Assembly: GCF_016908555.1 (NCBI RefSeq)
Contig: NZ_JAFBEE010000004.1
Span: 1 to 64,000, forward strand
Source of the DNA: Alkaliphilus hydrothermalis
GTDB lineage: Bacteria; Bacillota; Clostridia; Peptostreptococcales; Natronincolaceae
Direction of reading: 5' to 3'
DNA: 64,000 nucleotides
Shown here: in pieces, positions 8,802-16,866 of the stretch
Numbering within the stretch: the stretch's first letter is position 1
Layout of the letters: every line of letters begins with the position of its first letter
The notes under the pieces: generated by a model
The model's input: only the letters and a program-made list of their open reading frames with translations
Databases searched by the model: none
Told to the model about the DNA's origin: nothing
Position numbers and translations under genes: made by a program

Positions 8802-8913
8802 CTAATAACTACTGCTTATTACGGCGAAGCTTCGCTCCCGGTGAAAGAATGTGGTGCGCTGACCGATCATAAACGTGTCCTCCAGCACCTCCCATATACA
8901 CATTGATATATGG
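8802..8913 (-). repeat. Degenerate attC-like site
   Basis: The core blocks GGTGAAAGAATGTGGTGCGCTGACC and ACGTGTCCTCCAGCACC match the central and right parts of the long class. The outer arms are poorly conserved (CTAATAACTACTGC on the left, no clear GTTA on the right). It occupies the expected cassette boundary. Confidence 0.5.
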
Positions 8914-8984
8914 AGTGGGTAGTTTATAATATTTGACAGGCATTCATGTCTGTCTACCATACCATGTTTTCTTACAGTATTTTT

Positions 8985-9452
8985 TTAAAGATTCCTTTGT
9001 CGATTTCTCTCTATAAATTCATCTATCGTACCTTTAATTGTATAACTTAGGTTAGATGGTATCCGTTCTAAAGGAAAAAACCTTGCATCTCTACCTTCGC
9101 TTAAATCAACAGAAATCTTACCAGTATAATTATTACATAAGTAAGTTGCAGTAACATTGTAAACCTCATTTCCATCTGGGTATTTGTAATACTGTTTTTC
9201 TCCCGAATATACATTAAATAACTTTAAGTCTCCACATTCTAAACCTACTTCTTCAAATACTTCTCGTCTTGCTGTTTCTTCAAGACTTTCGCCCAACTCC
9301 ATTGCCCCTCCAGGCAATCCCCACCAATCTCTATCCGTTCGATGATGCAATAATATTTCATTTTGCGAATTTATCAAAATAACGTTTGCTCCACACATAA
9401 TAATCGGTCTTCTACCTACAACTTTTCGCAAATCTTCAATATAATCTCCCAA
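8985..9452 (-). CDS. NUDIX hydrolase 2
   Basis: A 155-residue NUDIX hydrolase. The NUDIX box reads GGAMELGESLEETARREVFE followed by EVGLECG (residues about 47-72) and keeps all catalytic glutamates. The preceding WGLPGG and following YSGEKQYYKYPDGNEVYNVT resemble the ADP-ribose/MutT-like clostridial group that is frequent in mobile arrays. The substrate is unknown. It is a cassette gene flanked by attC-like sites. Confidence 0.88.
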   Translation of the reverse strand: MGDYIEDLRKVVGRRPIIMCGANVILINSQNEILLHHRTDRDWWGLPGGAMELGESLEETARREVFEEVGLECGDLKLFNVYSGEKQYYKYPDGNEVYNVTATYLCNNYTGKISVDLSEGRDARFFPLERIPSNLSYTIKGTIDEFIERNRQRNL

Positions 9453-9539
9453 TCCAATCCCTCCATTTTTGAAATCCTAACTAAATACTTTAATAATACT
9501 ACTTTCTAGATCCCTCATCTTTCAACTATCCATTTCATG

Positions 9540-9686
9540 TAACGTTTCCGTGTTTACGACGTCCCTGAACCGGACCCTAAAGATAGACCGTCTTGGCGGA
9601 TCTTCGTTCCCGGTTAAGGGATGTGGTGTGCTGATCTTTGCCTTAACACATGCCCACCCGCACCTCCTGTAAACACGCTGTTATGT
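9540..9686 (-). repeat. Long-class attC-like site
   Basis: A palindrome of about 147 nt with left arm TAACGTTTCCGTGTTTACGACG and right arm CCTGTAAACACGCTGTTATG. GTGTTTAC pairs with GTAAACAC exactly. Central blocks ACGTCCCTGAACCGGACC and GGGATGTGGTGTGCTGA are conserved. The arms have diverged in sequence from other copies but kept complementarity, as expected of attC sites recognised by structure. Confidence 0.82.
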
Positions 9687-9742
9687 GTGAGGTATGCACA
9701 CACCGCAAACCTCGACTATCTCTAAGCATTTTTTTATCTTTC

Positions 9743-10141
9743 TTATATTTTAATATCTATATTGTTATTTTTCTGTAAAATGAGTCCAACAAACTGCTCC
9801 TTATCCTTTGGAGATATTAAGGTCATACCCGAAAATCCATACCTAATTTCAATCCTATTAATTGAAAGAGCAGCAGATGAAAGTGGATTTCGTGTTTTTT
9901 TAATGCTTTTAATATCTTTAATTGATATCTTTTCACTGAATGGACCGCATTTTATAATAAGTATTTCCTCTGAAATATAATAGCTTGTACCAAACCATAT
10001 CCAACCAGCAAAAATTGCTGTTGCTAGCATTAGAATTTTAATTAACCAACCTTCACTCATAAGTGAATCAATAAATCCTCCACCAATTGGAATCCAAATT
10101 AAAAGACCAAGCCATAAATCTTTTTTTGAGTTAAACCGCAT
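9743..10141 (-). CDS. Membrane-anchored PH-domain protein (bPH-like)
   Basis: A 132-residue protein with two N-terminal membrane segments (about residues 10-27 and 33-50) followed by a small cytoplasmic domain of the bacterial PH-like type. The segment ISIKDIKSIKKTRNPLSSAA followed by LSINRIEIRYG and LISPKDKEQFV is characteristic of the YyaB/bPH_4-like group. The function of this family is not established. It is a cassette-array gene. Confidence 0.75.
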   Translation of the reverse strand: MRFNSKKDLWLGLLIWIPIGGGFIDSLMSEGWLIKILMLATAIFAGWIWFGTSYYISEEILIIKCGPFSEKISIKDIKSIKKTRNPLSSAALSINRIEIRYGFSGMTLISPKDKEQFVGLILQKNNNIDIKI

Positions 10142-10243
10142 AAAAAATCCTCCCTATTCTCCATTATAAGAAATTATCAGCGTATAATTTGACAGCTATC
10201 AAAAAACTTCCGACTAACAATCACCGTTGGAAGCCTATTTCAC

Positions 10244-10368
10244 CTAACGTTTAGCACTCAAGACGTTCCTGAGCCTAGCCAGACTTGGCTTGGTGAAGGA
10301 ATGTGTTTTGGCTACTACAGAGGCTTGACCCTAATTTAGCCAAAGCAAACTTGAGTGCATTGTTAGAC
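10244..10368 (-). repeat. Long-class attC-like site with perfect 9-bp inner arms
   Basis: The left arm is CTAACGTTTAGCACTCAAG and the right arm is CTTGAGTGCATTGTTAGAC. GCACTCAAG and CTTGAGTGC are exact inverted repeats. The outer TAAC / GTTA ends are symmetric. It is the same subtype as the site at 13732 and the left arm of 11024. Confidence 0.82.
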
Positions 10369-10383
10369 GGAGTTTAAGAGGCA

Positions 10384-10953
10384 CTACTTCTTAAAAACAA
10401 TTTTAAATATTTGATCTTGTTTTTCCCTTTTTATCACATTAAAACCAATTTTCTGGCCAAGTTTAACAAAATACTCAATATCTTGTTCGGTATCTTTTCT
10501 TGACACTCCATAACCAGTCTTTAATAGTTTGGCAGGTGTAATTATTTCAAGTTGAATAACAAAGATATCTTTACCGTCTCCATCATACTTGGGTATTATG
10601 GTATCCCATAAAACAAATTCTCCATCTTTTTTCAATACATTATAAATTTCATTAAAAACCTTTTCATGTTCCTTTTTGCTAATATACATTAATGTAAAAA
10701 AGGATGTAACCGCATCAAATGAGTTTTCTAGAAATGATAATTCTCTTGCATCCATAACTATCTTTAGTGGACCATCTGGAGCTTCTTCCAATTCATCCTT
10801 CCTTGGATCAATAGCAACTACATTTTTTCCATAGCATAAGCCAATTACTCCCTCTCCACCACCACCAATATCCAAAATTTTATCCCCATTTATTTCCCTT
10901 TCTATTGTTACTTTTTGATTCTCAATTATATACATTCTTTCATCTTGATTCAA
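10384..10953 (-). CDS. Class I SAM-dependent methyltransferase
   Basis: A 189-residue methyltransferase with a Rossmann-like fold. Motif I is ILDIGGGGEGVIG (residues about 26-38), and the acidic end of strand 2 is VVAIDPR. Motif post-II is IVMDARELSF and motif IV is SFDAVTSFFTLMYI. This matches the small Methyltransf_11/25-like group that lacks a recognisable substrate domain, so the methyl acceptor is unknown. A cassette gene lying between two attC-like sites. Confidence 0.85.
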   Translation of the reverse strand: MNQDERMYIIENQKVTIEREINGDKILDIGGGGEGVIGLCYGKNVVAIDPRKDELEEAPDGPLKIVMDARELSFLENSFDAVTSFFTLMYISKKEHEKVFNEIYNVLKKDGEFVLWDTIIPKYDGDGKDIFVIQLEIITPAKLLKTGYGVSRKDTEQDIEYFVKLGQKIGFNVIKREKQDQIFKIVFKK

Positions 10954-11023
10954 AACAATTCCCCCTTGTATAAAATAACCATTTTAAAATTATCATTAAT
11001 TAAATACTTTTTTACTGAATTGC

Positions 11024-11171
11024 GTCTAACGTCTGGCACTCAAGACGTTCCTGAACCGAACCCCAGAGAAATACCCCTTGGCGGTGCTTGCACCCCCAGT
11101 AAAGGGATGTTGTGCTCTGACATTCCAATAAAAACATACTACCAGTACCCTTGTGCAGACACATTGTTCTC
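11024..11171 (-). repeat. Long-class attC-like site
   Basis: The left end TCTAACGTCTGGCACTCAAG and centre ACGTTCCTGAACCGAACC belong to the long class, as do TGCTTGCACCCCCAGT and the right arm CTTGTGCAGACACATTGTTCT. The left arm belongs to the GCACTCAAG subtype while the right arm belongs to the GTGCAGACA subtype. The arms therefore no longer pair well, which suggests a hybrid produced by recombination between two sites. Confidence 0.7.
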
Positions 11172-11302
11172 CGATGCCACACGGCCCGTGGCTCAGAGGG
11201 CGACAGGACGTCGTCCCCTTAAACACTGAACTTGACCTGTACTTCACATTAAAGAACAATACGACTTAAGCCTAATAAGATACAACTCATTTTTCGTGAC
11301 CT

Positions 11303-12172
11303 CTAACCATCAGAAACATTGTATCCACGAGAAATGTACCCTTCTAGTATTTGCTCCTTTGGCATAGATAGTCTATCATCAAATCTTTCATAATTAGGAA
11401 CAATAGTAAGTTTAATATTATTGAACTTTATTGGCAACCCTGCACTACTATAAAAACTTTTGCCTGCCTGCAGTTGAAAATGTAAATGTGGCTCTGTTGA
11501 GTTTCCTGTATTTCCACATTTAGCAATTATCTGCCCTCGTATCACCTTTTCTCCTGCCTTTACGTTAATACTGTCTTTTTTTAAGTGTGCAAGTGTGCTA
11601 TACTCTGCTTCATTGTGTTGAATTACAATATAATTCCCCGCGATATGTTTAGCTCTACTATAAAACCTACCGTTACCAAATACCAAACTATCTTCTGCAT
11701 TATTTACAACTTCCACTATTACTCCATCTGCTGGTGCTAAGATAGACTTATTATAACAATAATACTCTTCTACAGATTTCGGATTATTTTCGTAGGACTT
11801 TCCATCTTTTAAGATAATAAAATCATAAGCATATCGCTGAGTTGGAATATTCCAAGAATGCGAGAATTCTTTAGTATAGCAACCATTTACAACTACCCAC
11901 TTTCCTTCAAAAGGCAACGTATACTCAATTTCACTTTTGTAATTGAATACAGAGGGCACTTCATTTCCAAATTTTCTATTTACTTTATACTTACCAATGA
12001 TTTGGAAAACTGAACATTTCCAAGCGGAGAAATTTAATGATATTTCTACAAATGCAAATAGTCCAAACAAGCAAAGTAGTTGGAAAATCATTAAATCACT
12101 AAAAAAAGTTGCAACTAAACTAACTATACCTATATATTTTGCCGTTTTAGAAAATTGATATAAATAGTACAT
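11303..12172 (-). CDS. Membrane-anchored M23-type metallopeptidase
   Basis: A 289-residue protein with hydrophobic segments near residues 10-45 and a C-terminal LytM/M23 domain. The zinc/catalytic signatures are YSTLAHLKKDS and GNTGNSTEPHLHFQL (HxH). The usual first HxxxD motif is replaced by SHSW followed by QRYAYDF, a variant I believe is seen in a subgroup of M23 proteins. It is likely to face the outside and cleave peptidoglycan cross-links, but activity is uncertain. The ATG follows AAAGGGGATAGT; the open frame starts five codons earlier. It is one of the larger cassettes. Confidence 0.82.
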   Translation of the reverse strand: MYYLYQFSKTAKYIGIVSLVATFFSDLMIFQLLCLFGLFAFVEISLNFSAWKCSVFQIIGKYKVNRKFGNEVPSVFNYKSEIEYTLPFEGKWVVVNGCYTKEFSHSWNIPTQRYAYDFIILKDGKSYENNPKSVEEYYCYNKSILAPADGVIVEVVNNAEDSLVFGNGRFYSRAKHIAGNYIVIQHNEAEYSTLAHLKKDSINVKAGEKVIRGQIIAKCGNTGNSTEPHLHFQLQAGKSFYSSAGLPIKFNNIKLTIVPNYERFDDRLSMPKEQILEGYISRGYNVSDG

Positions 12173-12232
12173 ACTATCCCCTTTCAATATTTATCAAATA
12201 TAAAATAATCTTCACTTCGCATTTATCTATTA

Positions 12233-12308
12233 ATGTGAATCAATATAGACCCCAATGCACCTGCTCACTATTCGCGATAGGACGTCGCGACCTTTTCATG
12301 TGGTTTCG
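12233..12308 (-). repeat. Cassette tail repeated at 17468-17542
   Basis: The stretch ATCAATATAGACCCCAATGC and CACCTGCTCACTATTCGCGA, followed by AGGACGTCGCGACCTTTTC, recurs with few changes at 17468-17542, in both places directly next to a short-class attC-like site. The inner GCGA/GTCGC elements form a small hairpin. The repeat plus the site gives a 140-nt module. Confidence 0.75.
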
Positions 12309-12378
12309 GAGAACGTTCCTAGAATATTGCGACGGTCCACATGGTTTTTGTGGACTGTTGCAAATGCTATGTTATCTG
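12309..12378 (-). repeat. Short-class attC-like site
   Basis: A palindrome of about 70 nt. The left part is GAACGTTCCTAGAATATTGC and the right part is GCTATGTTATCTG. The arms TTGCGACGGTCCACA and TGTGGACTGTTGCAA pair with one or two unpaired bases. Extrahelical bases of this kind are a hallmark of attC sites. Confidence 0.78.
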
Positions 12379-12391
12379 ATTGACCATAACT

Positions 12392-13069
12392 TTACTTAAC
12401 TATCTCGCCTATTATATCGTTTTCATTTAAATCAACTGCAAGCCAAGTAGAAATATCATTATTTATTTTGTTAGCCCAAGCAACTGCGAAATGTACTTGA
12501 CAAGTTTCATTAGGAATTAACTCATCTATTTCTATACTTAAACCACTATTCTCATATTGAATGAAAGAATACATATCTATATCAGAGTCAAATTTTATAG
12601 GCATTTTATCTTCCTTCTGTTTTCTAGACATTATTTTCTCTCCATCTTGTGTTCCTAAAGTAATAATGGTCTTTTCATTTTCCCAAGTTTGAGCATCTAA
12701 CCCTTCTCCAGAATTTGCACTACCACTTGTCCATCTATAATTCCCAACCCATCGTGTACAAAACTTACACTTTAAGCTATTTTCTTTAACCTTTAATCTC
12801 CACATAGCACTATAACAATCATCAACCTTCATATGTGAAGGAAGATTTAACTTAGGTCTACAAATTAATAATTCTGCTTCAAAAACATCTGTATACCAAC
12901 CTGTAATGTAACCTTTACCATTAATATTACAACATGTACTATAATTAATATCTGATATATTAAAATTAATGAATTCAATATCTAACAAAATTTCTCCCAA
13001 TGGGGTAACAATTTTATTGATTAGTTTTTTTTCATTCATTGATGGACTTTTTACTTTAAAAAGCCTCAT
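12392..13069 (-). CDS. Hypothetical protein
   Basis: A 225-residue soluble protein with no family that I recognise. It has no signal peptide and no membrane segment. It contains five cysteines in its first half, including CC and a CKFC pair around residues 101-104, and an unusual Trp-rich stretch (TRWVGNYRWTSGSA). The second half is acidic and beta-rich (QVHFAVAWANK). It looks like an intact gene in an attC-bounded cassette: the upstream boundary is at 13099 and the downstream boundary is at 12378. Confidence 0.7.
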   Translation of the reverse strand: MRLFKVKSPSMNEKKLINKIVTPLGEILLDIEFINFNISDINYSTCCNINGKGYITGWYTDVFEAELLICRPKLNLPSHMKVDDCYSAMWRLKVKENSLKCKFCTRWVGNYRWTSGSANSGEGLDAQTWENEKTIITLGTQDGEKIMSRKQKEDKMPIKFDSDIDMYSFIQYENSGLSIEIDELIPNETCQVHFAVAWANKINNDISTWLAVDLNENDIIGEIVK

Positions 13070-13098
13070 ATTCTCACCTCAATATTTTGGTCTTTCAG

Positions 13099-13163
13099 AT
13101 AACGTTTCTACAGTTTCCGATGTCCTACAACTTTTGTAGGATATTGGAAACTGTATGTTAGGC
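13099..13163 (-). repeat. Very short attC-like site (third class)
   Basis: This 65-nt site has nearly perfect arms. ATAACGTTTCTACAGTTTCC on the left pairs with GGAAACTGTATGTTAGGC on the right (CAGTTTCC / GGAAACTG). A second inner pair, TGTCCTACAA / TTGTAGGATA, encloses a 4-5 nt loop. The ends TAACG / GTTAGGC closely fit the attC core consensus. Confidence 0.82.
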
Positions 13164-13184
13164 GATGATTATTACCCAAATTTT

Positions 13185-13673
13185 TCATTTATCTAAATCA
13201 TCCATCATTTTCTCATAATATACAATAGTCATTTTCTCGTTTATCTTATTTTCTCTTCCAGTCTTTTTGTAACCAAGCTTTTCATATAAATAGCAATGTC
13301 CTTGTTCCTGTAAAATTGTGTCAAGTTCCCATTTTCTAGCCCATGGATATGTGTTTTCTATTATGTTAAATACTTTTTGTGCAATCCCTAGACCTTGGTA
13401 TTTAGGTAAAATAAAAATGGGACTAACTCTACACATGTTTTCATTTTCCTTTCTAATTATTCTTATTGCCCCTAATACTTTATCTTCATCTTCAATCAAA
13501 TAATAATCTGTAAAGGATTGATTAAATCGTCTATATATCTGATCAATCTCCTCCTTACCTGGATTTGTATCATAATCCTTATATTTTTCAAGTAATGAAG
13601 CAAAAGCCTTCCTTTGCATATGATGAATTGTCTCACAATCTTGTAAAGTTGCTTTACGAATTGAAATCTTCAT
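13185..13673 (-). CDS. GNAT N-acetyltransferase
   Basis: A 162-residue GNAT acetyltransferase. It has an N-terminal IRKATLQDCETIHHM strand-helix and the acetyl-CoA site FILPKYQGLGIAQKVFNIIE (residues about 93-112). The C-terminal YLYEKLGYKKTGRE is typical of the fold. Third sequence group of GNAT enzymes in the array, not closely related to the others. Acceptor unknown. The cassette lies between the sites at 13099 and 13732. Confidence 0.87.
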   Translation of the reverse strand: MKISIRKATLQDCETIHHMQRKAFASLLEKYKDYDTNPGKEEIDQIYRRFNQSFTDYYLIEDEDKVLGAIRIIRKENENMCRVSPIFILPKYQGLGIAQKVFNIIENTYPWARKWELDTILQEQGHCYLYEKLGYKKTGRENKINEKMTIVYYEKMMDDLDK

Positions 13674-13731
13674 TGTTGTTCCTCACTTCCTTTAAAAAAG
13701 CTTCTTGTACTATTTTGGGAGAAAATTTTCG

Positions 13732-13879
13732 CCTAACGTCCCGCACTCAAGACGTTCCTGAACAGGACCACAGAGCCTTTCTTCGTAGGTGGTGTTTGCC
13801 ACCCGGTGAAGGAATGTGCTTTGACTCCCCAAAGTCTTGACCCTAGTTTAGTAAAGCTGACTTGAGTACATTGTTATCT
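13732..13879 (-). repeat. Long-class attC-like site
   Basis: The left arm CCTAACGTCCCGCACTCAAG and right arm CTGACTTGAGTACATTGTTATCT belong to the GCACTCAAG subtype. Internal blocks ACGTTCCTGAACAGGACC and GGTGAAGGAATGTGCTTTGAC are conserved. CACTCAAG pairs with CTTGAGTA with one mismatch. Confidence 0.8.
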
Positions 13880-13978
13880 TTAGTATGGCGACCCCTTGCT
13901 CAGAAGTTAACATGGAGGTCAACTCCTTAGAAAACCTTTCTATTACACTTTTTATAATTATTGTGTACATTTACTTAA

Positions 13979-14185
13979 CTATACTATATTTTTCTTTTTA
14001 TTTAATAACTTAGAAAAAAACAGACTTACTCCACAGTAAGTAGTTATCCATATTGTCAAATCGATTAAAAATCGTACGAAATTAAATTCTTCACTAAAAA
14101 CATTATAGGAAAAATCAGTTATTAAACTAATTCCTTTTGCTATGATATAGGTAACTAAAAATTATATAAATTCTCTTTTTCTCAA
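13979..14185 (-). pseudogene. Small membrane protein disrupted by an in-frame TAA
   Basis: Reading minus from a TTG at 14185, preceded by AGGAGGTGA, one frame runs 69 codons to a TAG at 13979. It is broken only by a TAA at codon 8 (14162-14164). The downstream product (VTYIIAKGISLITDF, then VRFLIDLTIWITTYCGVSLF and a Lys-rich end) looks like a two-helix membrane protein. A single base change would restore it. It is either a fresh pseudogene or a sequencing error. The rest of 13880-14279 shows no other gene. Confidence 0.55.
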
Positions 14186-14279
14186 AACTTTCACCTCCTA
14201 AGCTGGTTGTTACACACAATTCATCTGATGTGCAAGATAGATTGTGTTCAGTTCTATTTACAAACTATGCTAATATTTC

Positions 14280-14627
14280 TCAATCAATCTTTTTAATTTT
14301 TATAATCAAACAGCCATATTTCTCTTCCTTTTCTTTTGACCACCAGTTATCATATGTGTCCTGTACTGCCATTTTAATGCTTTCATAATGGTCTATTAAA
14401 TCTTGTTCAAAGAAATCTTCATAGCAACTATACCAATTTTTATAAAGTAATAAACCCTCTATCTTTGTTAATATACTTTCATCCATATTCGGTAATCTAA
14501 AAAATTCAATTCTATCACCAATTTTTAATTGTTGTCTTTTTTCATCGTATAGTCTATATTCCCTTGTTTTAATTCCATTTTTTATACTTTCAAATTCATT
14601 AGAATTTAATGTCATACTGTGTATCAT
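14280..14627 (-). CDS. ASCH-domain protein
   Basis: A 115-residue single-domain protein of the ASCH superfamily, related in fold to PUA RNA-binding domains. The N-terminal LNSNEFESIKNGIKTREYRL matches the family hallmark (IKxGxKTxExR). It is followed by KIGDRIEFFR, and the C-terminal YGCLIIKIKKI is the closing strand. The family is thought to act on RNA or nucleotides; some members have amidohydrolase or nuclease activity. The role here is unknown. There is no obvious attC between this gene and the disrupted small gene at 13979-14185, so the two may share one cassette. Confidence 0.82.
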   Translation of the reverse strand: MIHSMTLNSNEFESIKNGIKTREYRLYDEKRQQLKIGDRIEFFRLPNMDESILTKIEGLLLYKNWYSCYEDFFEQDLIDHYESIKMAVQDTYDNWWSKEKEEKYGCLIIKIKKID

Positions 14628-14758
14628 TCATAAAACACTCCTTTTAAAAAATTTAAAGCTAAATTTCAAGTTTTTTTGCAAATATAAGTAATATAAGGTC
14701 CCAAGAAAACCTCCCTAGTAGACCTGGGCAAGGATGCCCAGCATTACGCCATATTGAA

Positions 14759-14905
14759 GATAACGGTTCTATGTCTGCAACGTCCCTGAACTGGACACCA
14801 TAGGAATACCGCTTGGCGGTGCTTGCACCCAGTGAAGGGATGTGGTGCGCTGACTTTCCCCTAAGGCGTGCCCTCCAGCACCCTTGTGCAGACATATTGT
14901 TATAC
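14759..14905 (-). repeat. Long-class attC-like site (close to consensus)
   Basis: It starts GATAACGGTTCTATGTCTGC and ends CTTGTGCAGACATATTGTTATAC. GTCTGC pairs with GCAGAC, and outer TAAC pairs with GTTA. All internal blocks of the class are present: ACGTCCCTGAACTGGACACC, TGCTTGCACCCAGTGAAGGG and CCAGCACC. It is one of the best-preserved copies. Confidence 0.85.
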
Positions 14906-14940
14906 GTAGCTTTAACTACTGTACTGTGATCTGATCAGTT

Positions 14941-15480
14941 TTAACCTTCACTATTCCTGTTTTGCTTTTTTAAAGATATTTCTAATGTCTCAAAATCAAG
15001 TTGCAATTCCACATGTTTATCCAAATTTAAAAATTTATCACATGTTAATTGTAATTTATTATTTGACCATCCTCTAAATGTAATCATATCCATATTAAAT
15101 GGGCTTGCTAAAGGTGTTCTATCATCTAGTGAAGCTCCTAAAAGATAGATGTCATAATAATCTGCTAATAGAAAATCTCCTAATGGCGTTACCGTTAAAT
15201 TCTGATATTGTGGCTGGCATTCGTAATCAATTATTTCAAAATTTATACAATTAATTTGAAATAGATAATCTGAAGTAAGAATTAATACTTGATTGTATTT
15301 TTTTGAAATAGCAATACCTCTCCCTAATCCTCTAAATTCCCCACACCACTCAGTAAAATCTTCATTTAAAAACTTAACCCAGGTCCAGTTCTGTGAGTTC
15401 CATGTACTTGTGATATCATATATCTTTTCCTTGTATTCACCTGAATATGGTTGATCTATAATTTCTGCTTTAATGATCAT
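14941..15480 (-). CDS. Hypothetical protein
   Basis: A 179-residue soluble protein that I do not recognise. It is beta-rich and aromatic, with blocks such as SQNWTWVKFLNEDFTEWCGE, LGRGIAISKKYNQVLILTSD and TVTPLGDFLLADYYDIYLLG that suggest a propeller- or sandwich-like repeat. It has no signal peptide. I chose the internal ATG because GGAGG lies upstream with a 5-base spacer; the open frame starts four codons earlier. A cassette gene between the sites at 14759 and 15607. Confidence 0.7.
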   Translation of the reverse strand: MIIKAEIIDQPYSGEYKEKIYDITSTWNSQNWTWVKFLNEDFTEWCGEFRGLGRGIAISKKYNQVLILTSDYLFQINCINFEIIDYECQPQYQNLTVTPLGDFLLADYYDIYLLGASLDDRTPLASPFNMDMITFRGWSNNKLQLTCDKFLNLDKHVELQLDFETLEISLKKQNRNSEG

Positions 15481-15606
15481 TTCAACCTCCAAAACTATAT
15501 CAGCATATATGTTTAAATGTATGCAAAAAATTTTTAATCATAATCTAATGCTTTTTTCATTAAAACTAAGAAACTTTGAACAGTTACTCTTTTTCAATAA
15601 AGTTGC

Positions 15607-15753
15607 GTATAACGTCTCGTGTCTGCGACGTCCCTTAACTGGACACTAAAGGAATACCTCTTGGTGGTGCTTGCACCCAGTGAAGGGATGTGGTGCTCTG
15701 ACCTATCCCTATAAACGTACTCCCAGCACCCTTGTGCAGACGTATTGTTATAG
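15607..15753 (-). repeat. Long-class attC-like site
   Basis: It begins GTATAACGTCTCGTGTCTGC and ends CTTGTGCAGACGTATTGTTATAG. The inner arms GTCTGC / GCAGAC and outer TATAAC / GTTATA are complementary. Read on the minus strand the end is TATAACAATACGTCTGC, which resembles the TATAACAAACGCC start of Vibrio cholerae repeats. Confidence 0.85.
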
Positions 15754-15839
15754 AGAGTAGTGACATCTTTTATGGCTATAATTCTGATCCTAATACATAC
15801 TGTGTCCGTGTTGCTGTATAGTTAATTTCAGAAATAGTG

Positions 15840-16442
15840 TTACCCATTCATCTTGTTTAGTTCACAAAATGCATTGTACTTTATCTTATTTAACTTGAAA
15901 GTTAGTGCGTCATATATTTGACCTCTAACAGTTTTAAATTTATATTTTCTGTTGCATTCTTCAAAACCAAGTTTCTTAATTAAACCTAGTACCCTTTCAT
16001 CCCCTGACCAAGTTTGAGTATATATATCCTTAATTCCATTATCTATTAAATATTGAATGAACAGTTTCCAAGAAAACGTTGCATATCCCTTGCGACGTGA
16101 AGATAAATCTGGTATTCCTATTCCTATAGTACAATGTCCCTCTTCTTTTGTATACTCACAGTTATCATCAATATAGTAGGTATTGCACCACCCAATGTGC
16201 TTTCGACTTTCATCATTAATGCATATTTGAAATCCCATACGCACTCTATTTTCGTCTTTCTTTTTTGCAAGCCATTCTAAGCATTCTTTACGATAGGAGT
16301 AGGGATCGAATGCATTTTCATCATTTTCCCAAGGAGCATCCCATAATTGCCATTCAGTTTCTATAGTTTCCCAATGTATTCTATCATCTATATCAGCTTC
16401 AATAAAATCTCTTAATATGATCTTGCTATTCTTGATTTCCAT
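15840..16442 (-). CDS. GNAT N-acetyltransferase, RimJ/RimL type (copy 2)
   Basis: A 200-residue GNAT acetyltransferase, a close paralogue of the gene at 2743-3342. The KIILRDFIEADIDDRIHWET start, the SSRRKGYATFSWKLFIQYL acetyl-CoA segment and the LIKKLGFEECNRKYKFK end are shared. It is one residue longer. The homology continues past the stop codon into the attC-like site, so the whole cassette has been duplicated. This copy keeps its complete attC, whereas copy 1 has lost the left arm. The substrate is unknown. Confidence 0.86.
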   Translation of the reverse strand: MEIKNSKIILRDFIEADIDDRIHWETIETEWQLWDAPWENDENAFDPYSYRKECLEWLAKKKDENRVRMGFQICINDESRKHIGWCNTYYIDDNCEYTKEEGHCTIGIGIPDLSSRRKGYATFSWKLFIQYLIDNGIKDIYTQTWSGDERVLGLIKKLGFEECNRKYKFKTVRGQIYDALTFKLNKIKYNAFCELNKMNG

Positions 16443-16549
16443 TAAAATTCTCCTTTTCTCTTGTACCTTCCTTCACTCAACTAATTCTACTTTCATGCAC
16501 TACTTTTTTTAAATAGACTTAGAAGAACATCCCCGATATCACTATTTTC

Positions 16550-16697
16550 TATAACGGTTCTGTGTCTGCAACGTCCCTGAACTGGACACCAAAGGAATAC
16601 CCCTTGGCGGTGCTTTGCACCCAGTGAAGGGATGTGGTACTCTGGCATTTCAATTAAAACATGCTACCATTACCCTTGTGAAGACACATTGTTACAT
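16550..16697 (-). repeat. Long-class attC-like site
   Basis: It begins TATAACGGTTCTGTGTCTGC and ends CTTGTGAAGACACATTGTTACAT. The central blocks ACGTCCCTGAACTGGACACC and CAGTGAAGGGATGTGGTACT are conserved. The right inner arm has one change (GAAGACAC) that still pairs with GTGTCTGC in part. Confidence 0.82.
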
Positions 16698-16866
16698 GCT
16701 GTCTCATTACCTCAAATCCTCTATTTCCTCAAAACCTTATATAACACTTTTATCATTCACTTAAAATAAGATTCGACTAAACATTTTTCTTGGTATTACG
16801 CAATATAAGAATGATGTGCAACAAATTCATTAGCAATTATAGCACAATCAACAAGAGTAATTTTCA

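Noticed and set aside
10915..14895. ORFs at 10915-11229, 11026-11259, 13565-13840 and 14659-14895
   Set aside because: They run through attC-like palindromes or opposite real genes; their encoded text follows the repeat, not a protein family.
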